Below, in pieces: positions 7,524 to 17,783 of a stretch of DNA of 33,134 nt. The stretch's first letter is position 1, and each line of letters opens with the position of its first letter. The translations under genes were made by a program, and so were the position numbers. The notes beneath the pieces are model-generated. The model searched no databases, was not told the origin of the DNA, and saw nothing but the letters and a program-made list of their open reading frames with translations. Source of the stretch: DATLYH01 sp035575035 (GTDB lineage: Bacteria; Planctomycetota; Planctomycetia; Gemmatales; Gemmataceae); the NCBI GenBank assembly GCA_035575035.1, contig DATLYH010000216.1, forward strand, positions 1-33,134. The letters are read 5' to 3'.

Positions 7524-8819
7524 GTGACCGGGTTCGATAAGATTGAGCACGCCAGCCTGACCGATGTGGGGGTCCGGCGTAGTCTGAACGAGGACAACCA
7601 CGCCATCCTGCTGGCCAGTGACGAGGAAAAGTGGCGGTTGCAGGGACACCTTTTCCTGGTCGCCGACGGCATGGGCGGCCACGCCGTCGGTGAACTGGCC
7701 AGCGAGTTGGCGGCTGCCAACGTCCCGCACACCTATCACAAGCACGCCGTCCACGGGCCGGTCGTTGCCCTTCGCCGCGCCTTCCAGGAGGCCAACGCCA
7801 CCATCTATGCCCGCGGCCAGCAGAACCCCGAGTTCAAGGAAATGGGCACCACCGCCACCGCCCTGCTCCTCCGCCCGGAAGGGGCCTGGATCGGCCACGT
7901 CGGCGACAGCCGGGTCTACCGCATCCGCGACGGTCAGATCGAGCAGCTCACCTTCGACCACAGCCACGTCTGGGACATTGCCCGCCGGATGCACCTCAAC
8001 CCGGAGGAAGTTCCCGGCATTTCCAGCAACCTGTTGATGCGCTCGCTCGGCCCCCAGCCGATGGTCCAGGTCGATATCGAAGGCCCCCATCCGCTGCGCG
8101 AGAACGACATCTTCGTCCTGTGCAGCGACGGGTTGAGCGGCCAGGTCACCGACCAGGAGCTGGGGGCCGTCGCCACCGTGCTGCCGCCGGCCGAGGCCTG
8201 CCGTTTCCTGGTCGATCTGGCCAATCTGCGCGGCGGGCCAGACAACATCACCGTCTTGATCGTGCGGCTCGGCTCACAGTCGGCGACGGCCGCCAGCTCC
8301 CAACCGCCCGCCCGGCAGTGGCGGCGGCTGCCCAGCCCGCTGGCAGTGCAGCTCCTCGGCATCTTGCTGGCGGTCGGGGCCGCCATCCTGACCACGGTTT
8401 CCACCTGGCTGGCCGTGCTGATGTTCCTGTTGGCAGCAGCCGCCATCGTCGGTGGACTGATCGCCCTGCTGGTGCAGCACAGCCGTCAGAAACAGCGCCC
8501 TGTCGAGGAGGAGATCGACCTCTCGGTTGAGCCCAACATCTACCGGCAGTCCTCTTGTCGGGTCGAACCGCTGCTGCTGGACAAGTTGGCCCGGGCGGTC
8601 CAGGCCCTCAAGCAGCAGGCCGAGGAAAAGCAGTGGGACGTGGACTGGGTTGTCTACCAGCGGCACCACGAGGCGGCCCTTTGCTGCCAAAGCGCGGGCC
8701 AACTGGAGGCTGCCTTCGCTGAGTACTGCCGGGCGATGCGGCCGCTGACCGAGGCCCTCAGCCGCAACCGCTTCACCGAGGGAGTGCTTCAACACGTCTG
8801 GGACAAGGAAGAAGCATAA
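7524..8819 (+). CDS. PP2C-type serine/threonine phosphatase with two transmembrane helices
   Basis: This 431-residue protein has a PP2C/Stp1-like catalytic domain at about residues 8-248. All metal-binding motifs are present: DVGVRRSLNED (14-24), ADGMGGH (47-53), GTTAT (108-112), GDSR (127-130), CSDGL (200-204) and DNIT (240-243). A typical PP2C dephosphorylates Ser/Thr using two Mn/Mg ions, usually opposing Hanks-type kinases. Residues about 272-318 form two hydrophobic helices that anchor it to the membrane. A C-terminal helical tail (about 330-431) with YQRHHEAALCCQSAGQLEAAFAEY-like repeats resembles a TPR-type hairpin. The start is a GTG at 7524. The gene ends 7 bases from the convergent glycosylase gene. 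No partner kinase is in the window. Confidence 0.93.
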   Translation: MTGFDKIEHASLTDVGVRRSLNEDNHAILLASDEEKWRLQGHLFLVADGMGGHAVGELASELAAANVPHTYHKHAVHGPVVALRRAFQEANATIYARGQQNPEFKEMGTTATALLLRPEGAWIGHVGDSRVYRIRDGQIEQLTFDHSHVWDIARRMHLNPEEVPGISSNLLMRSLGPQPMVQVDIEGPHPLRENDIFVLCSDGLSGQVTDQELGAVATVLPPAEACRFLVDLANLRGGPDNITVLIVRLGSQSATAASSQPPARQWRRLPSPLAVQLLGILLAVGAAILTTVSTWLAVLMFLLAAAAIVGGLIALLVQHSRQKQRPVEEEIDLSVEPNIYRQSSCRVEPLLLDKLARAVQALKQQAEEKQWDVDWVVYQRHHEAALCCQSAGQLEAAFAEYCRAMRPLTEALSRNRFTEGVLQHVWDKEEA

Positions 8820-8826
8820 GGGCCGG

Positions 8827-9456
8827 TTACTCCGACTGCGGCACCGCGCCAAGGCTGCGCCAGAGGTACCAGGTGGCGACGGTGCGGTAGGGACGCCACG
8901 GTTCGGCCAATTCTTGGACCTTCCTCCGGTCAGGCAATTCCTTCAGGCCGTACTGCTGCCGGATACCGCTGCGGAGGCCGAAATCGTCCACCGGCAGCAC
9001 ATCGAGCCGGCCCAGCGAAAAGATCAGGAACATCTGCGCCGTCCAGCGCCCGATCCCCCGGACCGGCAGCAGGGCCGCGATCACTTCTTCATCATCCGCC
9101 TTGTGGAGATCGTCCAGCGGCACGACCTTGCTGTGGACCTTCGCGGCCAGGTCCCGGAGCGAGCGTGCCTTGGCGGACGACAGCCCGGCCGCGCGCAGCG
9201 CCTCCTCGGGGAGGGCGAGGACGGCGTCCGGAGTGATCCCCTTCTTACCCAGGGTGTCTTCCAGACGGGCGTAAATCGCCTCTGCCGCCCGGGTCGAGAT
9301 CTGCTGCGAGATGATCGATCGCACCAGGAGGCCGAACCGGTCCGGGTTGGGCCACAAGGTGCAGGGGCCGACGGTAGCGATCAAGCGCTGGAGCACCCGG
9401 TCGCGGCGAGCCAGGTGGCGCTGCGCCTTGAGGAAGGTATCGGGGGGATTGCTCAT
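8827..9456 (-). CDS. DNA-3-methyladenine glycosylase II (AlkA-like, HhH-GPD)
   Basis: This 209-residue base-excision repair enzyme would remove alkylated bases from DNA in the cytoplasm. The HhH-GPD fold is visible: residues 41-60 (FGLLVRSIISQQISTRAAEA) form the typical helix preceding the fold, residues about 85-100 contain LRAAGLSSAKARSLRDLA, and the helix-hairpin-helix is LLPVRGIGRWTAQMFL (129-144). The catalytic Asp lies in LPVDDFGLRSG, probably Asp158. No Fe-S cluster cysteines follow, separating it from Nth/MutY and placing it with AlkA. It lacks the N-terminal beta domain of E. coli AlkA, as is common in short bacterial members. It lies downstream of the RND lipoprotein on the same strand, separated by a strong hairpin. 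Confidence 0.93.
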   Translation of the reverse strand: MSNPPDTFLKAQRHLARRDRVLQRLIATVGPCTLWPNPDRFGLLVRSIISQQISTRAAEAIYARLEDTLGKKGITPDAVLALPEEALRAAGLSSAKARSLRDLAAKVHSKVVPLDDLHKADDEEVIAALLPVRGIGRWTAQMFLIFSLGRLDVLPVDDFGLRSGIRQQYGLKELPDRRKVQELAEPWRPYRTVATWYLWRSLGAVPQSE

Positions 9457-9466
9457 GTGTGTCTTC

Positions 9467-9548
9467 GGTCGCGGACGCTCCTGAATCAGAGCCGGGAGCG
9501 TCCGCGACCGGCGCCGAACTTCCGGTCGCGAACGCTCCCGGCTCTGAT
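9467..9548. repeat. Three-armed inverted repeat, GGTCGCGGACGCTCC type
   Basis: Arm 1 (9467-9481, GGTCGCGGACGCTCC) is perfectly complementary to 9495-9509. The longer arm 9484-9509 also pairs with 9524-9548, with one mismatch, so arm 3 is nearly a direct copy of arm 1. Two alternative hairpins are possible. The element lies between the lipoprotein stop and the glycosylase start on the minus strand and could terminate or attenuate the transcript between them. Confidence 0.7.
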
Positions 9549-9549
9549 C

Positions 9550-9915
9550 TCATTTCTTCTCTTCCTCCTCGCCGATGGGGGGCGGCTCCTTGCCATAGCG
9601 GGCCCGGTACTTGGCGGCGAACTTCTCCTTCAGCGCCGGGTCGCACTTGAAGCATTGCGACTTGGCCCGGTTGTGCAGCTCGCACCAGTCCCCCTTGGCC
9701 TTGAATTCCCTGTTGACCACGGCCTCCGGCAAGCACATGCTGCACTCGTGCTCGGGGATGCCGTGCTCGGCACACCACCACGTCGAGTGATCATGCTTTT
9801 TCTCCGCGACCAGCCCCTTTGCCGTCGTGCTGCGGGCCGCCTCCTTCGGGGCGCAGCCGGCAGCAAGGGCCGCTGCCACGACCAAGATTCCGCCCATCCT
9901 GTATCCAAACCGCAT
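9550..9915 (-). CDS. Cys/His-rich lipoprotein associated with the RND metal pump
   Basis: This is a 121-residue predicted lipoprotein. The signal peptide is MRFGYRMGGILVVAAALAAG with lipobox AAG|Cys21. The mature part has two modules with identical spacing, Cys-x2-His-x6-Cys-x2-Cys: C48/H51/C58/C61 in CAEHGIPEHECSMC and C78/H81/C88/C91 in CELHNRAKSQCFKC. These are probably metal-binding. Similar WCxEHxxPExxCxxC modules occur near or inside periplasmic adaptors of heavy-metal RND systems (recalled family knowledge). ATG 9915 has a strong GAGGAGG 6-7 bases upstream, which decides the start over a longer frame. It begins 10 bases after the pump gene stop, so the two are almost certainly co-transcribed. 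Likely role: a periplasmic metal donor or sensor for the pump. Confidence 0.85.
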   Translation of the reverse strand: MRFGYRMGGILVVAAALAAGCAPKEAARSTTAKGLVAEKKHDHSTWWCAEHGIPEHECSMCLPEAVVNREFKAKGDWCELHNRAKSQCFKCDPALKEKFAAKYRARYGKEPPPIGEEEEKK

Positions 9916-9925
9916 CCATTCCTCC

Positions 9926-13177
<3,252 letters not shown>

Positions 13178-13253
13178 AGATTCCTCTATCCGGCAGGTTC
13201 CCGGAAATCGGTCCTGTCAGCGGAGGGCAGGCGCGGATTGGCACTGCCGACCC

Positions 13254-14030
13254 TCAGGGGGACCGAGTGACGTCATCGTGCGGCTCGTAGCCGAGCAGGC
13301 GGCGGGTATGCTCGATGTCCCAGCGCATGCCGGTGTTGGCCGACATGCCGTTGACCACGGCGAAGCGGATCGAACCGTCGGCCTCGATGCAGCGCTCCAT
13401 CAGCTGGCAAAAGTCGCGGTTCGACAGCCACATCAGCCGGAACCAGTCGCCGCGCTCCGCCGGTAGTTCCCGTGCCCGGTTCTCGCCGGGACGCACCCAG
13501 CCGATCCGGACCGCGATCACCGACAGCCCGTGCGCCTCGGCGAAGCACTTGCCCAGCCGCTCGCCGAAGAGCTTGGCACTGGCGTAGGGCGTGCTATCGC
13601 GCAGCTGGCCGTCCACCACGTAGCGCGTGCCGGGGCGGGGCGGGAGGTCGGTGGTGATCCGGGCCGGCTCCGGGACGTCCTGGTAGCCGCCCATGACATG
13701 GTTGGAGCTGGCGAAGACCACTCGCCGGACGCCGGCCCGGGCCGAGGCCAGATACATGTTGATGAGCGCATCCAGGTTTGGACCGATCAGGCTGGGCCAG
13801 GACTGAAACGCAGTCGGATCGGCGGCCAGGTGGACCACGGTGTCGGCGCCCTGGAAGTGATCGACCCAGCGCAGGTCCCAGCGGCTCAGGTCGGCCGGGA
13901 TGATGGCGTCATCGCCGCGCGGGTCGATGTCGAGCAGCCGCAACGGATAGCGGCCTTCCAGGTGCCGTCGCAGTTTCGACCCCAGGTTGCCGGCCGCGCC
14001 CGTGATCAGCACCGTCCTCCCCCCGGCCAT
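13254..14030 (-). CDS. NAD-dependent epimerase/dehydratase, uronate dehydrogenase-like (extended SDR)
   Basis: This 258-residue cytoplasmic oxidoreductase has a Rossmann fold starting with TGAAGNLGSKL (10-20, the GxxGxxG dinucleotide loop). An acidic residue at the end of beta-2 (LLDID) favours NAD. The catalytic Ser lies in FASSNHVMGGY (Ser108/109), and the YxxxK pair is Tyr149 and Lys153 in PYASAKLFGERL. SSNHVMGxY, the short length and the GWVRPGEN segment resemble NAD uronate dehydrogenases, which oxidise galacturonate or glucuronate to the aldaric acid lactone. That specificity is an inference. A strong GGGAGGT lies 8 bases before ATG 14030. It is upstream of the RND gene on the same strand with a 76-base gap; a functional link is unclear. 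Confidence 0.85.
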   Translation of the reverse strand: MAGGRTVLITGAAGNLGSKLRRHLEGRYPLRLLDIDPRGDDAIIPADLSRWDLRWVDHFQGADTVVHLAADPTAFQSWPSLIGPNLDALINMYLASARAGVRRVVFASSNHVMGGYQDVPEPARITTDLPPRPGTRYVVDGQLRDSTPYASAKLFGERLGKCFAEAHGLSVIAVRIGWVRPGENRARELPAERGDWFRLMWLSNRDFCQLMERCIEADGSIRFAVVNGMSANTGMRWDIEHTRRLLGYEPHDDVTRSP

Positions 14031-14089
14031 GATGGCGTACCTCCCGTCTCACCCCTCTGCCCTGTTCTAAATAAAACTTCCTCGGCGGG

Positions 14090-14152
14090 GAAGTCCTCCT
14101 CCCCCCAACCCCTCCTCCTCTTGCAGGGGGAGAGGGGTTGGGGTGAGGGGAC
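14090..14152. repeat. Palindromic C/G-rich element, copy B
   Basis: The left side reads CTCCCCCCAACCCCTCC and the right side GGGGAGAGGGGTTGGGG then TGAGGGG, forming an imperfect hairpin around CTCTTGCAGG. It lies between the divergent epimerase and kinase genes and is a shortened relative of the element inside the RND gene. Confidence 0.65.
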
Positions 14153-14213
14153 GGGGAAGCCCTGTCCGGGCCGTCTCCTCCTGGCGGCCCCGCGATGGAT
14201 GGACACATGAGCC

Positions 14214-15224
14214 ATGCTCGAACTCACCCCAGACAACGCCGTGGAGTATCTGCGCCGGCAGGGCTGGGTCGGGCCCGGGCCGGTCCAGGTGGAACCGCTT
14301 GGCTGGGGCGTGTCCAACGCTGTCTTGCGCGTCGCGACGCCGGAACAAACCTTCGTCCTGAAGCAGTCCCGGCCGCGGCTCCGCACGCGCGACGCCTGGT
14401 TTAGCAACCTCGACCGCATCTTCCGCGAGCAAGAGGTGATGCAGGCCCTCTATTCGCTGCTGCCCGAGCCAACCGTGCCGCGGGTCCTCTTCAGCGACCG
14501 CGCCAACTACGTTTTCGCCATGAGCCATGCCCCGGCTGGTGCGCGGGTCTGGAAGGAGGTGCTCTTGGCCGGCGAGGTTGATCGGGCCGTCGGCGAGCGG
14601 GCCGGCTTCATCCTGGGATTGATGCACGAAGCGACGGCGCGCGATCCCCGCCTGGTCGAGCCGTTCCGTGACCACACCGTCTTCGACCAACTCCGCATCG
14701 ACCCATTCTACCGCCGCATCCAAGAGCGCCGACCCGAGGTGGCCCACCTGGTCGAGCCGTTGGTGCAGCGGCTCCTCTCGGTCAAGGAGGCCCTCTGTCA
14801 CGGCGACTACAGCCCCAAGAACATTCTCATCCATGCTCAAGGCTTTACCCTGGTCGATTATGAGACGGCCCACTTCGGCGACCCGAGCATGGACCTGGGT
14901 TTCTTCCTGAGCCACCTGCTGCTCAAGGCGGTAAAGCGTTGGCCGGAGCACCTCCCTTATTTTGACCTGACACGCGCCTTCTGGGAAACCTATGCAGCGA
15001 CGGCGCGTTTTCGGCCGCGGGCAGAATGGGAAGGCCGGGCCATTGGACATTGCGCCGTCTGTGCCCTGGCGCGAATCGACGGCACCAGCCCGGTTGAATA
15101 CCTCCCTGATGAGCCGCGCCGGCAGACGGTGCGGCGGCTGGGACGGCGCATCCTGGAAGAGCAGCCGGCCCGCTGGGAAGAAGTGCTGCACCTGGCCGAT
15201 TCCGAGATGGCCAGCCTGGGGTGA
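14214..15224 (+). CDS. Aminoglycoside phosphotransferase-fold kinase (APH / methylthioribose-kinase-like)
   Basis: This 336-residue small-molecule kinase has a protein-kinase-like fold. Residues about 27-50 form the N-lobe with GWGVSNAVLRV (nucleotide loop) and TFVLKQSRP, whose Lys50 should contact ATP. The Brenner motif is H196-G-D-Y-S-P-K-N203-I-L, with Asp198 as catalytic base, and the metal-binding motif is VDYETAHFGDPSMDLGFF with Asp215 and Glu217. The segment after Lys50 (QSRPRLRTRDAWFSNLDRI) recalls the 5-methylthioribose kinase pattern, but the substrate cannot be fixed. There is no reason to infer antibiotic resistance. It is the first of several plus-strand genes and is 64 bases upstream of the DUF3592 gene. 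The ATG start has no clear SD. Confidence 0.85.
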   Translation: MLELTPDNAVEYLRRQGWVGPGPVQVEPLGWGVSNAVLRVATPEQTFVLKQSRPRLRTRDAWFSNLDRIFREQEVMQALYSLLPEPTVPRVLFSDRANYVFAMSHAPAGARVWKEVLLAGEVDRAVGERAGFILGLMHEATARDPRLVEPFRDHTVFDQLRIDPFYRRIQERRPEVAHLVEPLVQRLLSVKEALCHGDYSPKNILIHAQGFTLVDYETAHFGDPSMDLGFFLSHLLLKAVKRWPEHLPYFDLTRAFWETYAATARFRPRAEWEGRAIGHCAVCALARIDGTSPVEYLPDEPRRQTVRRLGRRILEEQPARWEEVLHLADSEMASLG

Positions 15225-15288
15225 GCTAGAATGGAGTGAATCCCCTCACGCGGAACCGATCGCACGCGCACCCGGACCGAGAAGAAGT

Positions 15289-16044
15289 ATGCAACCGACG
15301 GACCTCTTCCTGCTCGACCCGGACAACCGGGCGTTCCTGACGGACCAACCGCCGCGCGGCCGGGCCATCCGCCGGGCGCGGCTGGGGCTGCTGCTCACCC
15401 TGGCGGTGTTGGCCGTGTGCCTGTTCCTGACCGGCTGGGCGGCCGTCGAGTGGGGCCGCTGGCTGCTGCTCCAGCGCGATTATTCCGTTGTCGGGGCCGA
15501 GGTGGTGAAGTGCCGCAAGGACGAGCGCGGCGACGGCGGCCCCGAGTACTACGTCACCTACCGCTTCGAAGCCGCCACGCCGACTGGCCCTGTCGTCTAT
15601 CAGCGGGAACAGAACGTCGGCCGGGCCACCTACGCCCGGGTGCACCCCGGGCAGGTGGTGAATGTGCGCTACAACAATGCCATCCCGGCAATCTCCGCCA
15701 TCGTTGAGGACACCAACTTCCGCGACGGCATCAGTGTGGGGGCGCTGATGTGGCTGCCGGTGACCCTGTTTATGGGCTATCAGGTGAAGCGCTGCCGCCG
15801 CGAAATCCGCTTGAGCCGACGGGGCCGGCTGTTGGAAGGCCGAGTGGTCGAATGCACTGCGACGCCGGCCGGTGAAGACGGCTACAAGCTCGAGCTACGC
15901 TACCGCTTCACGGCGCCGGGCGGCCGCATCATCCGCGACCGGGAGATCGGCTACCGCGAGGAGTTAAGGGATGACTCCCTGCCCGTCCCCGACACGCCCG
16001 TCGCCATCCTCTACCTCGATGAGAAGAACTACAAGGTGCTGTGA
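15289..16044 (+). CDS. DUF3592-like membrane protein
   Basis: This is a 251-residue inner-membrane protein of unknown function. Helix 1 is at about residues 30-52 (LGLLLTLAVLAVCLFLTGWAA) and a second hydrophobic segment at about 146-162 (GISVGALMWLPVTLFMGYQV). Between them lies an extracytoplasmic beta domain containing VVGAEVVKCRKDE, YYVTYRFEA and the DUF3592 hallmark HPGQVVNVRYNNAIPAIS, where HPGxxVxVxYxPxxP is typical. A second, similar cytoplasmic module follows (LEGRVVECTATPAGEDGYKLELRYRFTAP in two stretches, then PVAILYLDEKNYKVL), so the domain seems duplicated. The start at ATG 15289 is preferred over an upstream open frame because that frame overlaps the kinase gene. Confidence 0.75.
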   Translation: MQPTDLFLLDPDNRAFLTDQPPRGRAIRRARLGLLLTLAVLAVCLFLTGWAAVEWGRWLLLQRDYSVVGAEVVKCRKDERGDGGPEYYVTYRFEAATPTGPVVYQREQNVGRATYARVHPGQVVNVRYNNAIPAISAIVEDTNFRDGISVGALMWLPVTLFMGYQVKRCRREIRLSRRGRLLEGRVVECTATPAGEDGYKLELRYRFTAPGGRIIRDREIGYREELRDDSLPVPDTPVAILYLDEKNYKVL

Positions 16045-16235
16045 GCGATGCCCCCGTCACGGTCTTACGTATCCGAGGTGGCTTGAACTGAGTCGGCGAA
16101 GCCCCAACCATACCCCTGGGCAGTTCGGCAGAGCAAACACGCGGCCAACCGCTTCGCCGCCCCTTGCCGTGCCCTGACTCGGCGGGCAGAATCACCTCAG
16201 GCCGCAACCCCGATCAGCCAGAGGTCTGTTCCGTC

Positions 16236-17546
16236 ATGGAGAATGCCGAGGCGATTGCCCACATCCAGGCCCGAGAAGTGCTCGACAGCCGGGGCAACCC
16301 GACCGTCGAGGTAGAAGTGCTCTGCCGCGGCGGTGCTCGGGGGCGCGCCCTTGTGCCATCGGGCGCCAGCACCGGCCGGCATGAGGCGGTGGAGCTGCGT
16401 GACGGCGACCCGGCCCGCTACGGCGGCAAGGGAGTGCGCCGGGCCGTGGCCAACGTCCGTGAGCAGATCGCCCCGCGCCTGCTCGGCCTGTCCGCGGCCG
16501 ACCAGGGCCTCATTGACCGCACCCTGTGCGAGTTGGACGGCACTCCCAACAAGTCCCGTCTGGGAGCCAACGCCATCCTCGGCGTCTCTCTGGCCTGCGC
16601 CCACGCGGCCGCTGCGGCGCGCGGCCTGCCGCTGTGGCGCCATCTCCGGGAGGTGAGCCAGGCCCTCCTGCCCGACGCCCAGCCGTCGCTGCCGCTGCCG
16701 ATGGTGAACCTGATCAGCGGCGGCCTGCACGCCGGCGGCAACCTCGATTTCCAGGACTTTCTTCTCCTACCCATCGGCGCCCGCTCCTATCCCGAAGCGC
16801 TGGAGATGGCGGGCAATGTCTATCGCGCTCTGGCGGCGACGCTGACACGGCACGGCTTTGAGGGGGTGCTGGTCGGCGACGAGGGGGGCTTTGGGCCGCG
16901 GCTGCACAACAACGAGCAGGCCATTCACATGGTCCTTGAAGCGATCGAACGGGCGGGCTACACACCCGGCCGACAAGCGGCCCTGGCGCTGGATGTGGCC
17001 GCCACTCACTTCTACCACGCCGGCCGCTATCACCTGAAGGCGACCGGCGGCCTCACTCTGACGCCGGACGACATGGCCGGCATGCTTCAGCGCCTGGCGG
17101 ACGACTACCCGATCCTGAGCATCGAGGATGGCATGGCCGAGGACGACTGGGACGGCTGGCAGCAGCTGACGGCAACACTGGGGCGGCGCGTGCAGCTGAT
17201 CGGCGACGACCTGTTCGTCACCAACCTGGAGCGGCTACGGCAGGGCATTGCCCGAGGAGTGGCCAACAGTGTGCTGGTGAAGGTCAACCAGATCGGCACG
17301 TTGACTGAGACACTGGAGGTGATCGCCCTGGCGCGCTCGGCCGGCTACCGGCCGGTGATCTCGGCCCGCAGCGGTGAGACGGAGGACACGACCATCGCCG
17401 ACCTGGCGGTGGCAACCGGGGCGGGCCAGATCAAGATCGGGTCCGTGGCCCGGGGTGAACGACTGGCCAAGTACAACCGCCTGCTGCGGATCGCGGAAGA
17501 GCTGAGCGAGGCGGCGTCGTTCGCCGGCTGGCGGCCGCTGGGTTAG
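16236..17546 (+). CDS. eno: Enolase (phosphopyruvate hydratase) with altered active-site residues
   Basis: This 436-residue glycolytic enzyme would interconvert 2-phosphoglycerate and phosphoenolpyruvate. Family landmarks are AREVLDSRGNPTVEVEV (12-28), SGASTGRHE (42-50, mobile loop), His165, Glu216 in GDEGGF, the Mg ligands Asp253, Glu297 (SIEDGMAEDDW) and Asp324 (GDDLFVTN), Lys349 (LVKVNQIG) and Lys400 (GQIKIGS). Two residues differ from typical enolases. The conserved His of SHRSGETED (His373 in yeast), which contacts the substrate phosphate, is Ala377 here (SARSGETED). The Glu of FQEF (Glu168 in yeast) is Asp174 (FQDF). It may be a divergent paralogue. ATG 16236 gives the normal N-terminus. 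Confidence 0.93.
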   Translation: MENAEAIAHIQAREVLDSRGNPTVEVEVLCRGGARGRALVPSGASTGRHEAVELRDGDPARYGGKGVRRAVANVREQIAPRLLGLSAADQGLIDRTLCELDGTPNKSRLGANAILGVSLACAHAAAAARGLPLWRHLREVSQALLPDAQPSLPLPMVNLISGGLHAGGNLDFQDFLLLPIGARSYPEALEMAGNVYRALAATLTRHGFEGVLVGDEGGFGPRLHNNEQAIHMVLEAIERAGYTPGRQAALALDVAATHFYHAGRYHLKATGGLTLTPDDMAGMLQRLADDYPILSIEDGMAEDDWDGWQQLTATLGRRVQLIGDDLFVTNLERLRQGIARGVANSVLVKVNQIGTLTETLEVIALARSAGYRPVISARSGETEDTTIADLAVATGAGQIKIGSVARGERLAKYNRLLRIAEELSEAASFAGWRPLG

Positions 17547-17644
17547 AGGTAGCGAACCGGGTGGCCGGAGCGGTCGGCATCCGGTGGTTTCTGATGGGGT
17601 ATCAGCATTGCCTGGAAGCGGTCCGGCGCGGACAGGTTTTTCTC

Positions 17645-17662
17645 CCGAGGCTGTCGCCTCGG
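17645..17662. terminator. Hairpin after the enolase gene
   Basis: CCGAGGC (17645-17651) and GCCTCGG (17656-17662) are perfectly complementary around TGTC, about 100 bases after the enolase stop. The T-run GGTTTTTC precedes rather than follows it, so an intrinsic terminator on the plus strand is doubtful. Confidence 0.3.
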
Positions 17663-17715
17663 TGGAGTTGCTTCCCGGCCGGCGGGTGCGGACAATAGCA
17701 GCATCCGGGGACACC

Positions 17716-17753
17716 GCCGTCTGGGTCCTGCGTGGCCGTCTGGGTCCTGCGTG
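17716..17753. repeat. Perfect 19-bp tandem duplication upstream of nadE
   Basis: The 19-base sequence GCCGTCTGGGTCCTGCGTG occurs twice with no gap (17716-17734 and 17735-17753). It ends 30 bases before the nadE start codon and lies outside the ribosome-binding site. It looks like a recent slippage event and could alter a regulatory spacing. Confidence 0.8.
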
Positions 17754-17783
17754 CCGCCCCGGCGGGGCCCGGGGAGGACTTCC

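Noticed and set aside
14214..15224. Antibiotic resistance by aminoglycoside phosphorylation
   Set aside because: The APH fold is shared by many metabolic kinases, and nothing in sequence or context points to aminoglycosides.
16045..16235. A tRNA or small RNA between the DUF3592 and enolase genes
   Set aside because: No cloverleaf, TTCGA-type T-loop or CCA end could be made from the sequence.
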